From positions 1 to 64,000 of the forward strand of contig NZ_JABUHN010000003.1 in the NCBI RefSeq assembly GCF_013328815.1: a stretch of DNA of 64,000 bases. The letters are read 5' to 3'. This DNA is from Tabrizicola fusiformis. Lineage in GTDB: Bacteria > Pseudomonadota > Alphaproteobacteria > Rhodobacterales > Rhodobacteraceae. Below, one piece after another: positions 52,023-60,527 of this stretch (its first letter is position 1; each line of letters starts with the position of its first letter). The translations under genes and the position numbers were made by a program. The notes below the pieces were generated by a model. The model saw nothing but the letters and a program-made list of their open reading frames with translations. It ran no database searches and was not told where the DNA came from.

Positions 52023-53063
52023 TCAGAGCGGCTGATCCGGCAGATTCTCGCGCAGGATGATCTCGATCCGCAGCCGCTCCTGCGATTCGTCAATCGGCAG
52101 ACGGTCAGCCTTGGCGCGCAGCACGCGCAGGGTGCTGCGGGCAATATGGCCGGCATTCTGGGCAATCACCGCGTCCAGCCAGCCCGAGGCCAGCGCCTCA
52201 CGCGAATGCGGGGTCAGCTCATGCCCGACGATCACCGGATGGCCCAAAAGCCCGCGCTCGGACAGCACCCGCCCCAACGCCCGCAGGCCGGAGCCAAGCA
52301 GATAGATGCCGCCCACCGTGCCTTCTGCGGCCAGAATTTCGGTCACGACCTGCCGCAACGCGGTGGGCGAGCCATGGGTTTCCAGCGTCTGCAACACCTC
52401 GACACCCGGGAAATCGCGCAGCATCACCTCGTCAAACCCGCGCCGCCGCTCAATGCTTTCGCGCAGATGCATCGAATTGGCGATGACCATGACCTTGGGC
52501 GGACGCGCGCCCAGAAAGCGGCCCATCAGCACGCCCGCCGTGCGGCCCGCCGCGCGGCTGTCGATGCCAACATAATGATCCGGCTCACTATTCGGCAGGT
52601 CCGACACCAAGGCCACCACCGGCACCCCCTGCCCCCGCAGTGCGCGCAGCGCGTCGCGGATCACGGGGGTTTCCGGCGCCATCAGGGCGATGCCCGAACA
52701 GCCCTCCTCTGCCAGCCGGCGCAGCGTGGCGGCCAGGGCATGCATGTCTTCGGCAGCAAAGCGGATCAGCTCCACCCCCATCCGCGCCGTCACCGCCGAA
52801 GCCGCCGCCTCGCGCAGCGCCTCTTCCAGGGTCTGGACGAACTGGCTTTCCGTATCGGGCAGCAGAACCACCATCCGGTAGCTGCGGCTGCGCGCTAGAT
52901 TGGCGGCGGCAATGTCACGGACATAGCCCAGCCGCCCGATCGCCTCATTCACCGCCGCGATGGTCTTGGCCCGCACCCCGGGGCGTGCGTTCAGCACACG
53001 GTCCACCGTGGCAAGGCTGACGCCAGCCTCCCGTGCAATGTCGATGACCGTGGGCCTGTTCAT
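52023..53063 (-). CDS. LacI family transcriptional regulator
   Basis: 346 aa. DNA-binding domain at the N-terminus: TVIDIAREAGVSLATVDRVL, NARPGVRAKTIAAVNEA, and hinge helix DIAAANLARSRSYRMVVLLP. The remainder is a periplasmic-binding-protein-like sensor (HYVGIDSRAAGRTAGVLMGR, MVIANSMHLRESIERRRGFD). It lies directly upstream of the polyol ABC operon on the same strand and likely represses it until the sugar alcohol is present. TGAGGCACGT sites precede both this gene and the operon, suggesting autoregulation. Confidence 0.92.
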   Translation of the reverse strand: MNRPTVIDIAREAGVSLATVDRVLNARPGVRAKTIAAVNEAIGRLGYVRDIAAANLARSRSYRMVVLLPDTESQFVQTLEEALREAAASAVTARMGVELIRFAAEDMHALAATLRRLAEEGCSGIALMAPETPVIRDALRALRGQGVPVVALVSDLPNSEPDHYVGIDSRAAGRTAGVLMGRFLGARPPKVMVIANSMHLRESIERRRGFDEVMLRDFPGVEVLQTLETHGSPTALRQVVTEILAAEGTVGGIYLLGSGLRALGRVLSERGLLGHPVIVGHELTPHSREALASGWLDAVIAQNAGHIARSTLRVLRAKADRLPIDESQERLRIEIILRENLPDQPL

Positions 53064-53086
53064 CCCCTACCTTTAGCGCCCGGATT

Positions 53087-53102
53087 TGAGGCACGTCAAT
53101 CT
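53087..53102. promoter_or_regulatory. Half-site like operator before the LacI gene
   Basis: TGAGGCACGTCAATCT shares its first ten bases exactly with the palindrome at 51955-51970, 24 bp upstream of the LacI ATG. TTGA-GGCACG-TCAA is a shorter palindrome within it. Confidence 0.5.
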
Positions 53103-53214
53103 TCTTGCCACGGCGGCCCGCGCCGCCCGCTCTTGCTGCCCCAACCCGCAATGCGTGGTAATCCCCGCTTTCCCCTTGCACCCCGCCCCCCGGGCAGGCT
53201 AAACACCGCGCCAC

Positions 53215-53304
53215 GGACAGGTGGCCGAGTGGTCGAAGGCGCACGCCTGGAAAGTGTGTAGGCGGGGAACCGTCTCGAGGGTTCGAATCCCTCTCTGTCC
53301 GCCA
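53215..53304 (+). tRNA. tRNA-Ser (anticodon GGA)
   Basis: Acceptor GGACAGG pairs with TCTGTCC (one G-T pair). Anticodon stem CACGC/GTGTG encloses CTGGAAA, anticodon GGA for serine TCC. A long variable arm (TAGGCGGGGAACCGTCTC) and a T-arm GGGTTCGAATCCC follow; 3' CCA is encoded. Length 90 nt, as for serine tRNAs. Confidence 0.96.
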
Positions 53305-53539
53305 TCACCTTAAGATTTATCTTTCTCGGTCGCTTGTGAGGCGGCTTATCAAACTATTGCAGCCCGTCGGCAACCATATGGCAGCGGGGCCACTCGGGCC
53401 GGAGGGGACATTCGGTTCGCCTGTGATGGGGTGTATCTGGAAACTGACCGCTGACGAGAGCGGGCGTGCGCAGCTTCGGCCAATACGGAGTTCGATCGTC
53501 GGCGGAAGCCGCCGCCAGATGCTTCCAGAGACCTGCGCC
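53305..53539. other. Intergenic stretch without recognisable gene
   Basis: About 235 bp between tRNA-Ser and the end of the sensor kinase gene. Short open frames on both strands (for example 53336-53611) show no family features, poor start signals, and overlap the kinase gene. It could contain a relic left by insertion at the tRNA 3' end, but no attachment repeat is visible. Confidence 0.4.
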
Positions 53540-54880
53540 TCATTCGGCCCGTTTCTGGCCCATCATGCGAAACCTCGCTTCAAAGCCTGCTTCACTCGAT
53601 GTGCGTGGTGACCGGATCTCGAAGCTGCTTCCGGTCCGGTCCGCGATGGATCTCACGATCGCAAGCCCGAGACCACTGCCCCTGGTATCGGAGTTGGCGC
53701 GTTCGAACCGTTTCGTCAGCCGTTCGAGGTCTTCTGCGGGGATGACGGGGCCGTCATTGGTCACGGTCAGCGTGCCGTCTATCGCAAGCGATACCTCAAC
53801 CGGAGAGCCGGGCTGACCGTAACGCAAGGCATTCTCGATCAGGTTGCGCAGAAGGATGGCGAAAGCGTCGGGGTCCAGATCCGACATGATGGCATTGTCA
53901 GGAAGCGTCAGGAGGAGGCGCCCGGGCCCTGCAACGCGCGCCAGATCATCGACAATCAGCCGGGCCACGGGGCGGAGGTCGGCGGCCACATCGCGGCGCA
54001 GACGACCGCCCTCGGCCCGCGCCAGTTGCAGCAGGCGCTCGGCCAGGCGCGTCAGGCGCTTCAGTGTGGCTTCGATCTCGGCCGCACGCGCCTTTGTGTC
54101 GGCGTCGCGCGTCTCGGCCTGCAGCCGTTGCGCCTGCGCTATGGCACCGGCCAGCGGCGTGCGGAGTTCATGTGCGGCATTCGCCGCAAAGCTGCGCTCC
54201 GCCTCAAAGGCCGCCTCCAGCCGCGCCAGAAGGCCGTTCATCGCATCGGCCAGCGGGGCGACTTCGATGGGCAGATCGGCGCTGCCGACCGGGCTGAGGT
54301 CGCGCGCGCCCCGCGCCGACAGCCGGTCACGGAACTGGCGCAGGGGCGCAAGGCTGGCGCGAACGGCAAGCATGATGGCCAGAAGTGCCACAGGCAGCAC
54401 GACCAACAATGGCAGGCCCAAGCCCATCTGGATTTCGCGGGCGACGCCGGCGCGATGGTCCAGCGGCTCGGCCACGGTGATGCGGATCGTGCCCTGCACG
54501 GCCTCGTCGTTATAGAGCCGATGCGTCGCGGTCTGGCGAAAGCCGGTCCCGTCCCAGACGGGAAACACGCCCGGATCGGCGGTATGGGATTGCAGCAGGA
54601 TGCGCCCCTGATCGTCGCGGACGATGTAGGTGAAGAACTCGTCATGCCCGCGGATCGTGGCAAGGCGCTGGCTGATGCCCGCCTCCTCGCGGTTGAGGAT
54701 ATCGACGACGGCCAGCGGCAGGATGCGCTGCGCGGTTTCCTGCAGGGCGGAATCGAAGACCTCTTCGATCTCACCCCGTGCGATCAGCGCCGTCACGCTG
54801 GCCGCCAGAACCCAGAGCAGCGTGAGAGCAACGCCCAGCCAAAGCCCCAGCCGACCCTGAAGGCTCCGCGGCGCCCTCAT
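53540..54880 (-). CDS. Two-component sensor histidine kinase (QseC/TctE-like)
   Basis: 446 aa from ATG 54880, overlapping the regulator stop (ATGA). One membrane helix near residues 10-32, a periplasmic sensor of about 110 residues, a second helix near 155-175, then HAMP, HisKA (ANAAHELRTPLAGAIAQ, phospho-His) and HATPase (NLIENALRYG, SGLGLAIVRSI). The signal is unknown. The pair is divergent from the PepSY/DUF2271/ApbE set, making redox or metal stress a likely stimulus. Confidence 0.92.
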   Translation of the reverse strand: MRAPRSLQGRLGLWLGVALTLLWVLAASVTALIARGEIEEVFDSALQETAQRILPLAVVDILNREEAGISQRLATIRGHDEFFTYIVRDDQGRILLQSHTADPGVFPVWDGTGFRQTATHRLYNDEAVQGTIRITVAEPLDHRAGVAREIQMGLGLPLLVVLPVALLAIMLAVRASLAPLRQFRDRLSARGARDLSPVGSADLPIEVAPLADAMNGLLARLEAAFEAERSFAANAAHELRTPLAGAIAQAQRLQAETRDADTKARAAEIEATLKRLTRLAERLLQLARAEGGRLRRDVAADLRPVARLIVDDLARVAGPGRLLLTLPDNAIMSDLDPDAFAILLRNLIENALRYGQPGSPVEVSLAIDGTLTVTNDGPVIPAEDLERLTKRFERANSDTRGSGLGLAIVRSIADRTGSSFEIRSPRTSSEAGFEARFRMMGQKRAE

Positions 54881-55536
54881 GCGCGGCCCAGCCGGTAGCC
54901 GAGGCCACGTTCGGTCTCGATCACATCCGCCCCGAGTTTCTTGCGCAGGCGGCTGATATGCACCTCGATCGTGTTGCTTTCGATCTCGGCTCCGAAGGCA
55001 TAGAGCTTGTCCTCGAGCTGTGCCTTGGACAGAAGCTGCCCGGGGCGGGACAGGAATGCCTCGAGCAAAGCCCATTCGCGGGCGGTCAGGTTCACCGGCC
55101 GGCCGTCGCGGCGGATGCTGCGGGCGGCAAGGTCGATCTCCAGCGGCCCATGCGTGACAATCGGGTTGGGGTTGCCCGCATAGCGCCGGGCCACCGACCC
55201 GATGCGGGCAGAGAGTTCAGCCAGATCGAAGGGTTTCACCAGATAGTCGTCGGCGCCTGCGTTCAGCCCCTCGATCCGGTCGCTGATCTGGTCGAGCGCG
55301 GTCAGGATGATGACGGGCGTCACATCGCCTCTGGCTCTCAGGCGGCGCAGAAACGGGATGCCCCGGCCATCGGGCAACATCAGGTCCAGAAGCACAAGGT
55401 CGTAGCTTGCCCCGGCCATCGCATCCCCAGCCGCATCCAGCCGCTGGACCCAGTCAACCGAATGGCCATCGGCGGCGATCTGGTCGCGCACGGCCGCACC
55501 CAGAACCATGTCATCTTCGATCAGCAATATGCGCAT
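54877..55536 (-). CDS. OmpR-family response regulator
   Basis: 219 aa from ATG 55536; a longer frame upstream is not conserved in character. Receiver domain with RILLIEDDMVLGAAVRDQ and LVLLDLMLPDGRG (phospho-Asp), then winged-helix domain NLTAREWALLEAFLSRPGQL and SNTIEVHISRLRKKLGADVI. QseB/PmrA-like. Upstream of its kinase in the operon. The 152-bp region to the PepSY gene must hold both divergent promoters. Confidence 0.93.
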   Translation of the reverse strand: MRILLIEDDMVLGAAVRDQIAADGHSVDWVQRLDAAGDAMAGASYDLVLLDLMLPDGRGIPFLRRLRARGDVTPVIILTALDQISDRIEGLNAGADDYLVKPFDLAELSARIGSVARRYAGNPNPIVTHGPLEIDLAARSIRRDGRPVNLTAREWALLEAFLSRPGQLLSKAQLEDKLYAFGAEIESNTIEVHISRLRKKLGADVIETERGLGYRLGRA

Positions 55537-55688
55537 GGTCGTCTGCCGTCCCTTTGACCCCGGGCTGGTTTGCTTTTGACCCTCTCTCCTGACAGCAGGC
55601 TGAAGCCATGGATCAGCCGTCTTCAGGCTGCCGTCAGCTTCGGCGCGCATTCCATCCTCCAGACTGGCCGTAACCCGGAGTGTGGCCC

Positions 55689-55997
55689 ATGCGAAAGACC
55701 CTGACAATTCTTGCGTTTCTTGCCAGCCTTCCCGCCGGTATGGCGTTGGCCGACAATAATTGCTTCGTGCCGATGGCTGATTGGCAACCGCGCGAGGCGG
55801 TGGCCCGGTTCGCCACCGCGCAAGGTTGGGACGTCCGCCGCATCAGAATCGACGATGGTTGCTATGAGATCGACGGCCGCGACGCGCAAGGCCGCGCGAT
55901 CGAGGTCAAGCTGCATCCCGGCACACTCCAGATCGTCGAATTCGAGTTCGAGGATGACGATGAGGGTCTCGAACGCGAAGGGCAGAAAAATGACTGA
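55689..55997 (+). CDS. PepSY domain periplasmic protein
   Basis: 102 aa from ATG 55689. Signal peptide RKTLTILAFLASLPAGMALA, then a PepSY-like fold (WQPREAVARFATAQGWDVRR, GCYEIDGRDAQGRAIEVKLH) and an acidic tail (EFEFEDDDEGLEREGQ). Small PepSY proteins are common targets of QseBC-type systems and often accompany flavin-based electron transfer. Its function is not known. Confidence 0.87.
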   Translation: MRKTLTILAFLASLPAGMALADNNCFVPMADWQPREAVARFATAQGWDVRRIRIDDGCYEIDGRDAQGRAIEVKLHPGTLQIVEFEFEDDDEGLEREGQKND

Positions 55998-56152
55998 CGC
56001 ATTTCCGGGCGGGCGAAGGGTGTGGCGGCCATGCCCGTCTGCGACCGGCTGGTGCGAGGGCCGGTGCGATGATCAGCGAAGAGAAGCACGCCGCTGACCC
56101 CGGCGACATCGCCTGATCTCTTTTCTGGCCACGCTGTCCCTGTGGCCTGCCT

Positions 56153-56186
56153 GGCCCTGCCGTTTTCCGGCAGGGCCTTTTTCTTC
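56153..56186 (+). terminator. Rho-independent terminator
   Basis: GGCCCTGCCG-tttt-CGGCAGGGCC followed by TTTTTCTTCC is a textbook intrinsic terminator. It separates the PepSY gene from the acidic-protein gene, so the latter should have its own promoter within 56187-56280. The 155 bp before it (55998-56152) hold nothing recognisable. Confidence 0.9.
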
Positions 56187-56280
56187 CTGACGCCAAGCTG
56201 AAGCAGAAACCTTGGCGGCGTCAGGAACGGCTCAGGTCCAGGGCCCAGCTTGGCAGCATCAGATCCAAGGAGATCCCGCC

Positions 56281-56613
56281 ATGACATCCCGATTTTCCGT
56301 TCTTTTCACCTCGACGGCCCTGACCGTGGCGCTCGGCCTGCCGGCCCTTGCCGCGATACAGACCCAAGGCAACGCGCAGGGCCGGTGCAGCGGCGTTTGC
56401 GCCGCCGTGTTCGGCGCAGACGATCTGTCCGTGCCCCTTGTCCGTGTGAGCGGAGAGGACGAGGACGACGAGGACTGCGACGAGGAGGAGGACGAAGATG
56501 ATGATGACGCATGCACCGGCGCGCTCGGCGCCCCTGCGCCCGCAGGGACTGTGGCCCCGCCCGCGAACGGGCTGTTTGGCAACGGCGCGGCGCCCGTCGC
56601 TGTGACCAACTGA
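56281..56613 (+). CDS. Secreted acidic low-complexity protein
   Basis: 110 aa from ATG 56281. Signal peptide (FTSTALTVALGLPALA). The mature chain has a Cys pair (GRCSGVCAAVF) and then an almost uninterrupted acidic run of about twenty residues, SGEDEDDEDCDEEEDEDDD, with a Cys inside it, then an Ala/Pro-rich tail. I do not recognise a family. The acidic run and four Cys suggest binding of metal ions such as iron or calcium in the periplasm. It heads the operon with the DUF2271 and PepSY-reductase genes. Confidence 0.75.
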   Translation: MTSRFSVLFTSTALTVALGLPALAAIQTQGNAQGRCSGVCAAVFGADDLSVPLVRVSGEDEDDEDCDEEEDEDDDDACTGALGAPAPAGTVAPPANGLFGNGAAPVAVTN

Positions 56614-56675
56614 TCCCCGATTGCCACCGTCCGCCCCCGCCTGCGGGGCGCCCTGCCTTGTCGAAAGGACATCAG

Positions 56676-57143
56676 ATGAAATCCCTTCTCGCAACCCTCG
56701 CGCTGACCACCGCGCTGACCGTGCCGGGGCTGGCGATGGCCCGTCCCGTTACGCTGACCACCAGCCTGAACACCTATGGCGGCGGTGGCGCCTATCTGGC
56801 GCTTTACGTCACCGATGCCTCGGGTGCCTATGTCGGCAGTCTCTGGATGGCTGGCGGAAAGTCGAAATATTATGAGCATCTTCGCGGCTGGTATGCCGCC
56901 ACGGGGGGCGACCCCGCCCAGATCAACGGCATCACCGGGGCGAGTGTCGGCGCGGGTCGGACGCTGGAAATCACGCTCGATCTGGCCGATGCGCTGTTCG
57001 ATGCGGGCTACACGCTGCACATCGACGCGGCGGTCGAGGACATGCGCGACAGCCCGAACGAGGTCGCGGTGCCGCTGACCGCCGCGGGCGCAGGCGCGCC
57101 CGTGCAAGGCCGCCGCTACATCGCCAGCTTCGTCTATCAGTAA
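56676..57143 (+). CDS. DUF2271 family periplasmic protein, candidate flavinylated carrier
   Basis: 155 aa from ATG 56676 with GAAAGGA upstream. Signal peptide KSLLATLALTTALTVPGLAMA. The mature part has LTTSLNTYGGGGAYLALYVT, SLWMAGGKSKYYEHLRGW and INGITGASVGAGRTL. The TGAS segment resembles the motif at which ApbE links FMN through phosphoester to Thr, and an ApbE gene follows in the same operon. It is thus a likely one-electron or two-electron carrier in the periplasm. Family assignment is firm; flavinylation is inference. Confidence 0.82.
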   Translation: MKSLLATLALTTALTVPGLAMARPVTLTTSLNTYGGGGAYLALYVTDASGAYVGSLWMAGGKSKYYEHLRGWYAATGGDPAQINGITGASVGAGRTLEITLDLADALFDAGYTLHIDAAVEDMRDSPNEVAVPLTAAGAGAPVQGRRYIASFVYQ

Positions 57144-57155
57144 GGCGACAGACCG

Positions 57156-59363
57156 ATGATCCGCGCGCTTCACCGCTGGCCGGGGCTTCTGGCCCTTGTC
57201 CTTGTGACCATCCTCGCGCTCAGTGGTGCGGCGCTGTCGGTCTTTCCCATGGCCGAACGTCTGGCGGCGCCGCAGCCCGTTGCGGGGCAAAGCGTGGCCG
57301 ACCTTGCCGCCCGCGTGGCCGCCGTGCATCCGGGGCTGGAGGAAATCCGCCGCACGCCTTCGGGCACGATCACCGCCTGGTGGTTCGTGGGCGGCACCCC
57401 CGGATCGGCGGTGATCGACCCCGCGACGGGAGCGGATGACGGCTCGGCTGACCCGAACGGGGTGGAGCGCTGGCTGACCACGCTGCACAGGTCGCTGTTT
57501 CTGGACGACGGCGGACGGCTTATCATGGCTGCGGGGGCTGCGGCGATGCTGGTGCTGGCCCTGTCGGGGGCTGCCCTTGTGGCGCGGCGCGCAGGCGGCT
57601 GGCGACACTGGTTTGCGCGCTTGCGCGGGCCGCAGCCCGGGCGCCTGCATGTGGAACTGGCGCGCGTCGCTGCCCTCGGCCTTACCCTTTCGGCGACCAC
57701 CGCGCTGTGGATGACGGCCTCGACCTTTGACCTTCTGCCAGATGGCGCGCAGCACCCGGCCGATCCTGTGGCGGTCAGCGGACAAATGGCCTTCCCGCTG
57801 GAGCGGATGACCGCGCTTCAGGATGTGCCGGTCAGCAGCTTGCGCAAGTTCAGCTTTCCCTATGCGGGCGATGCGCAGGATGTGTTCACCCTGTCCACCG
57901 ACGCGGGCACCGGCCAGATCGACCAAGGGACCGGCGTGCTTTTGTCTTGGGCAGAGCTGACGCCGTGGCAGCGGGTGTCGGAAACCATCTACATGCTGCA
58001 CACCGGCCAGGGCGCGGCGGTTCTCGGGCTGATCCTGGGCCTGATCACGCTGAGTGTCCCGGTGATGGGCGTGACCGGCGCGCTGATCTGGATCGCCGGG
58101 CGGCGCGGGCGGCCAGACTTGCGCAACAACGCCCCGGCTGGCCGCGCGGAAACGGTGATCCTTGTGGGGTCGGAAGGCGGCAGCACCTGGGGCTTTGCCG
58201 CCACACTGGCGCAAGCCCTGCGGGAGGGCGGACAGGCGGTGCATGTCGCGCCGATGTCGGCCTTCGACCCGGCCAGTCACCCCCGGGCGGAACGCGTCCT
58301 GATCCTTGCCGCGACCTATGGCGAAGGCGACGCGCCCGCTTCGGCGCGAGGGTTCCTTGACCGGCTGGCGCGCCTGCCCACGGCGCCCGCCGCCCCGCTG
58401 GCCATTCTGGGCTTTGGCGACCGCAGCTTTCCGGCCTTCTGCGCCTTTGCCGCAGAGGCAGAGGCCGCCGCCCGCGCCAAGGGCTGGGCCGCCCTCCTGC
58501 CCATGGACACGGTGGACCGCCAGTCACCACAGGACTTCGCGCGCTGGGGCCGGGCTCTGGGAGATGCCCTTGGCCTGCCGCTGGACCTGAACCACCGGCC
58601 CGCCCGCCCCGCCGCCGACAGCCTGACGCTTGTTTCCCGCCGCGACTATGGGGCCGAGGTGCAATCCCCGACCGCGATCCTGCGATTTGCCCTTCCGAAG
58701 GCGACCGTTTGGGCGCGGCTGACCGGCGGGGGCATCGCAGGGTTCCGGGCGGGTGACCTGCTGGGCATCCTGCCCGAAGGCGCGGCCGTGCCGCGCTTCT
58801 ATTCGCTGGCATCGGGCAGCCGGGACGGCTTCGTCGAGATCGTGGTGAAGAAGCACCCGGGCGGCCTTTGCTCGGGCCAGCTGCTGGCACTGGAACCGGG
58901 CGAAGCTGTGCGGGCCGTCCTCCGCCGCAATCCGGGCTTTCATGCCGGGCGGGGCCGGGCGCCCCTGATCCTGATCGGGGCCGGCACGGGCATCGGGCCA
59001 TTGGCCGGGATCATCCGCGCCAATGCCCGCCGCCGCCCGGTCCATCTGTTCTTCGGGATGCGCCATCCGGACAGCGACTTTCTTTATGGCGACGATCTGG
59101 CCAAATGGCAGGCCGAAGGAAGGCTGACGCGCCTTTCCACCGCCATCTCGCGCGGGGTGCGGCCGCATTATGTGCAGGACGCCCTGCGGGCCGAAGCGGC
59201 CGAGGTGGCCAAGGCGATCCGCAGCGGCGCAAAAGTGATGGTCTGTGGCGGGCGTGACATGGCGCAAGGCGTCGCATGGGCATTGGATGACATCCTTGCG
59301 CCGATGGGCCTGACGCCCGCGACGCTCAAGGCCGGAGGGCGTTATGTTGAAGATGTCTACTGA
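57156..59363 (+). CDS. PepSY-membrane domain / flavodoxin / NADPH-flavin reductase fusion
   Basis: 735 aa. Residues about 1-320 are a PepSY-associated membrane region with helices at the N-terminus, near 125-145, 165-185 and 285-310 and histidines suited to haem or flavin relay (HRWPGLLALVLVTIL, HTGQGAAVLGLILGLI). Residues about 330-470 are flavodoxin-like (ILVGSEGGSTWGFAATLAQ, AATYGEGDAPASARGFLD). Residues about 490-735 are an FAD/NADPH reductase (RFYSLASGSRDGFVEIVVKK, ILIGAGTGIGPLAGII, VMVCGGRDMA) like sulfite reductase alpha. It would carry electrons from cytoplasmic NADPH across the membrane to periplasmic flavoproteins. Confidence 0.88.
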   Translation: MIRALHRWPGLLALVLVTILALSGAALSVFPMAERLAAPQPVAGQSVADLAARVAAVHPGLEEIRRTPSGTITAWWFVGGTPGSAVIDPATGADDGSADPNGVERWLTTLHRSLFLDDGGRLIMAAGAAAMLVLALSGAALVARRAGGWRHWFARLRGPQPGRLHVELARVAALGLTLSATTALWMTASTFDLLPDGAQHPADPVAVSGQMAFPLERMTALQDVPVSSLRKFSFPYAGDAQDVFTLSTDAGTGQIDQGTGVLLSWAELTPWQRVSETIYMLHTGQGAAVLGLILGLITLSVPVMGVTGALIWIAGRRGRPDLRNNAPAGRAETVILVGSEGGSTWGFAATLAQALREGGQAVHVAPMSAFDPASHPRAERVLILAATYGEGDAPASARGFLDRLARLPTAPAAPLAILGFGDRSFPAFCAFAAEAEAAARAKGWAALLPMDTVDRQSPQDFARWGRALGDALGLPLDLNHRPARPAADSLTLVSRRDYGAEVQSPTAILRFALPKATVWARLTGGGIAGFRAGDLLGILPEGAAVPRFYSLASGSRDGFVEIVVKKHPGGLCSGQLLALEPGEAVRAVLRRNPGFHAGRGRAPLILIGAGTGIGPLAGIIRANARRRPVHLFFGMRHPDSDFLYGDDLAKWQAEGRLTRLSTAISRGVRPHYVQDALRAEAAEVAKAIRSGAKVMVCGGRDMAQGVAWALDDILAPMGLTPATLKAGGRYVEDVY

Positions 59364-60324
59364 CCTTGCCCGCCATGCCCTGAACGGCCCGACGATGGGC
59401 ACAAGGTGGAGCGCATTGTTCTTTTCGCCGCCGGGGTTCGACCCCGCACCCCTGCGGGCCGCCCTTCAGGTCGCGGTCGATGCGGTCGATGCGCAGATGT
59501 CCACCTGGAAGCCCGACAGCGCCCTGATGCGCCTGACCGCGGCCCCCGTGCGGGAATGGCAGGACATCCCCACCGAACTGGCGCATGTGCTGGCGCTTGG
59601 TCTCGCCATCGGCCGCGCCTCGGGCGGGGCCTTTGACATCGGGATGGGCGATGCGGTGCGGGCCTGGGGCTTTGGCCCCGCCGCTGCCGATCCGCAGGCC
59701 ATCCGCGCCACGATGCAGACCGCCCGCCGCCCGGCCCATGAGGTGCTGGAGCTTGACGGAAACCGGGCGCGCAAGTCGGCTCCGATCACGCTGGACCTGA
59801 ACGGCATCGCCAAGGGCCATGGCGTGGACCGTCTGACGCAGGTGCTGAAGGACCACGGCATCCGGCAGGCGCTGACCGGCATCGACGGCGAGATGCGCGC
59901 CATTGGCCTGCGCCCCGACGGCAAAGCCTGGACCATCGCGGTCGAGGAGCCGGACCGTGCCCGCCGCGCGCCCCATTCCATCCTGACCTTGCAAGATGCC
60001 GCAGTCGCCACCTCGGGCGACTATCGCCACTGGGTGACGGTGCAGGGTCATACCCTGTCCCACACGATGGACCCGTGGCGCGGCGCGCCACTTCTGCACT
60101 CCCCCGCCTCGGTGACCGTGGTTGCGCCCACCTGCGCCGAAGCCGATGCCTGGGCGACGGCGCTGATGGTGGCGGGCGTCGATGCGGGTGTGCGTCTGGC
60201 GGCGGCACAGGGTCTGGACGCCCTGTTTCTTGCCCGCGATGATGCAGGCGGCATGCAAGCACGTGCCGTCGGGCGCCTTTTTTCGCACAGGCCGACGGCG
60301 ACGGCCCCGGCCCATGGAGACTGA
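59344..60324 (+). CDS. apbE: FAD:protein FMN transferase (ApbE family)
   Basis: 326 aa, overlapping the preceding gene by 20 bases. ApbE motifs: PTMGTRWSALF, STWKPDSALMRL, ITLDLNGIAKGHGVDRL (metal-binding Asp and Lys/Gly), TSGDYRHWV and LSHTMDPWRGAPL. It moves FMN from FAD to Thr in target proteins. Unlike most ApbE it shows no signal peptide or lipobox, so it may modify its target in the cytoplasm before export, or use another route. Its operon partner DUF2271 holds a TGAS motif. Confidence 0.9.
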   Translation: MLKMSTDLARHALNGPTMGTRWSALFFSPPGFDPAPLRAALQVAVDAVDAQMSTWKPDSALMRLTAAPVREWQDIPTELAHVLALGLAIGRASGGAFDIGMGDAVRAWGFGPAAADPQAIRATMQTARRPAHEVLELDGNRARKSAPITLDLNGIAKGHGVDRLTQVLKDHGIRQALTGIDGEMRAIGLRPDGKAWTIAVEEPDRARRAPHSILTLQDAAVATSGDYRHWVTVQGHTLSHTMDPWRGAPLLHSPASVTVVAPTCAEADAWATALMVAGVDAGVRLAAAQGLDALFLARDDAGGMQARAVGRLFSHRPTATAPAHGD

Positions 60325-60329
60325 CCGCT

Positions 60330-60527
60330 TTGGATCACGCGCAGACTGACCAGCTCGAGCCCCCTCCCCTCAGCATCCATGCGACCTTTGGCGGGACACT
60401 GGCCGCCGCCGTGATGCATTCGGCCCGCATCGACATCGCAGCCATCCTGAACGCGCTGCGCGCCTTGCCTGTTTCACCTGCGGCCCCCACAGCGCCGCAA
60501 TCCCGTTTTGAAGGAGTCCCGGCATGA
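60330..60527 (+). CDS. Small hypothetical protein coupled to VIT gene (TTG start)
   Basis: 65 aa, if started at TTG 60330; the stop overlaps the next start (GCATGA), five bases after the ApbE stop. It contains HATFGGTLAAAVMHSARIDI and is Ala/Pro rich. I do not recognise a family. The tight packing argues for a real gene, but the short length and weak start keep it doubtful. Confidence 0.45.
   Translation: MDHAQTDQLEPPPLSIHATFGGTLAAAVMHSARIDIAAILNALRALPVSPAAPTAPQSRFEGVPA

Noticed and set aside
53336-53611. 91-codon gene after tRNA-Ser
   Set aside because: It overlaps the end of the sensor kinase on the opposite strand, lacks a ribosome site and has no recognisable feature.
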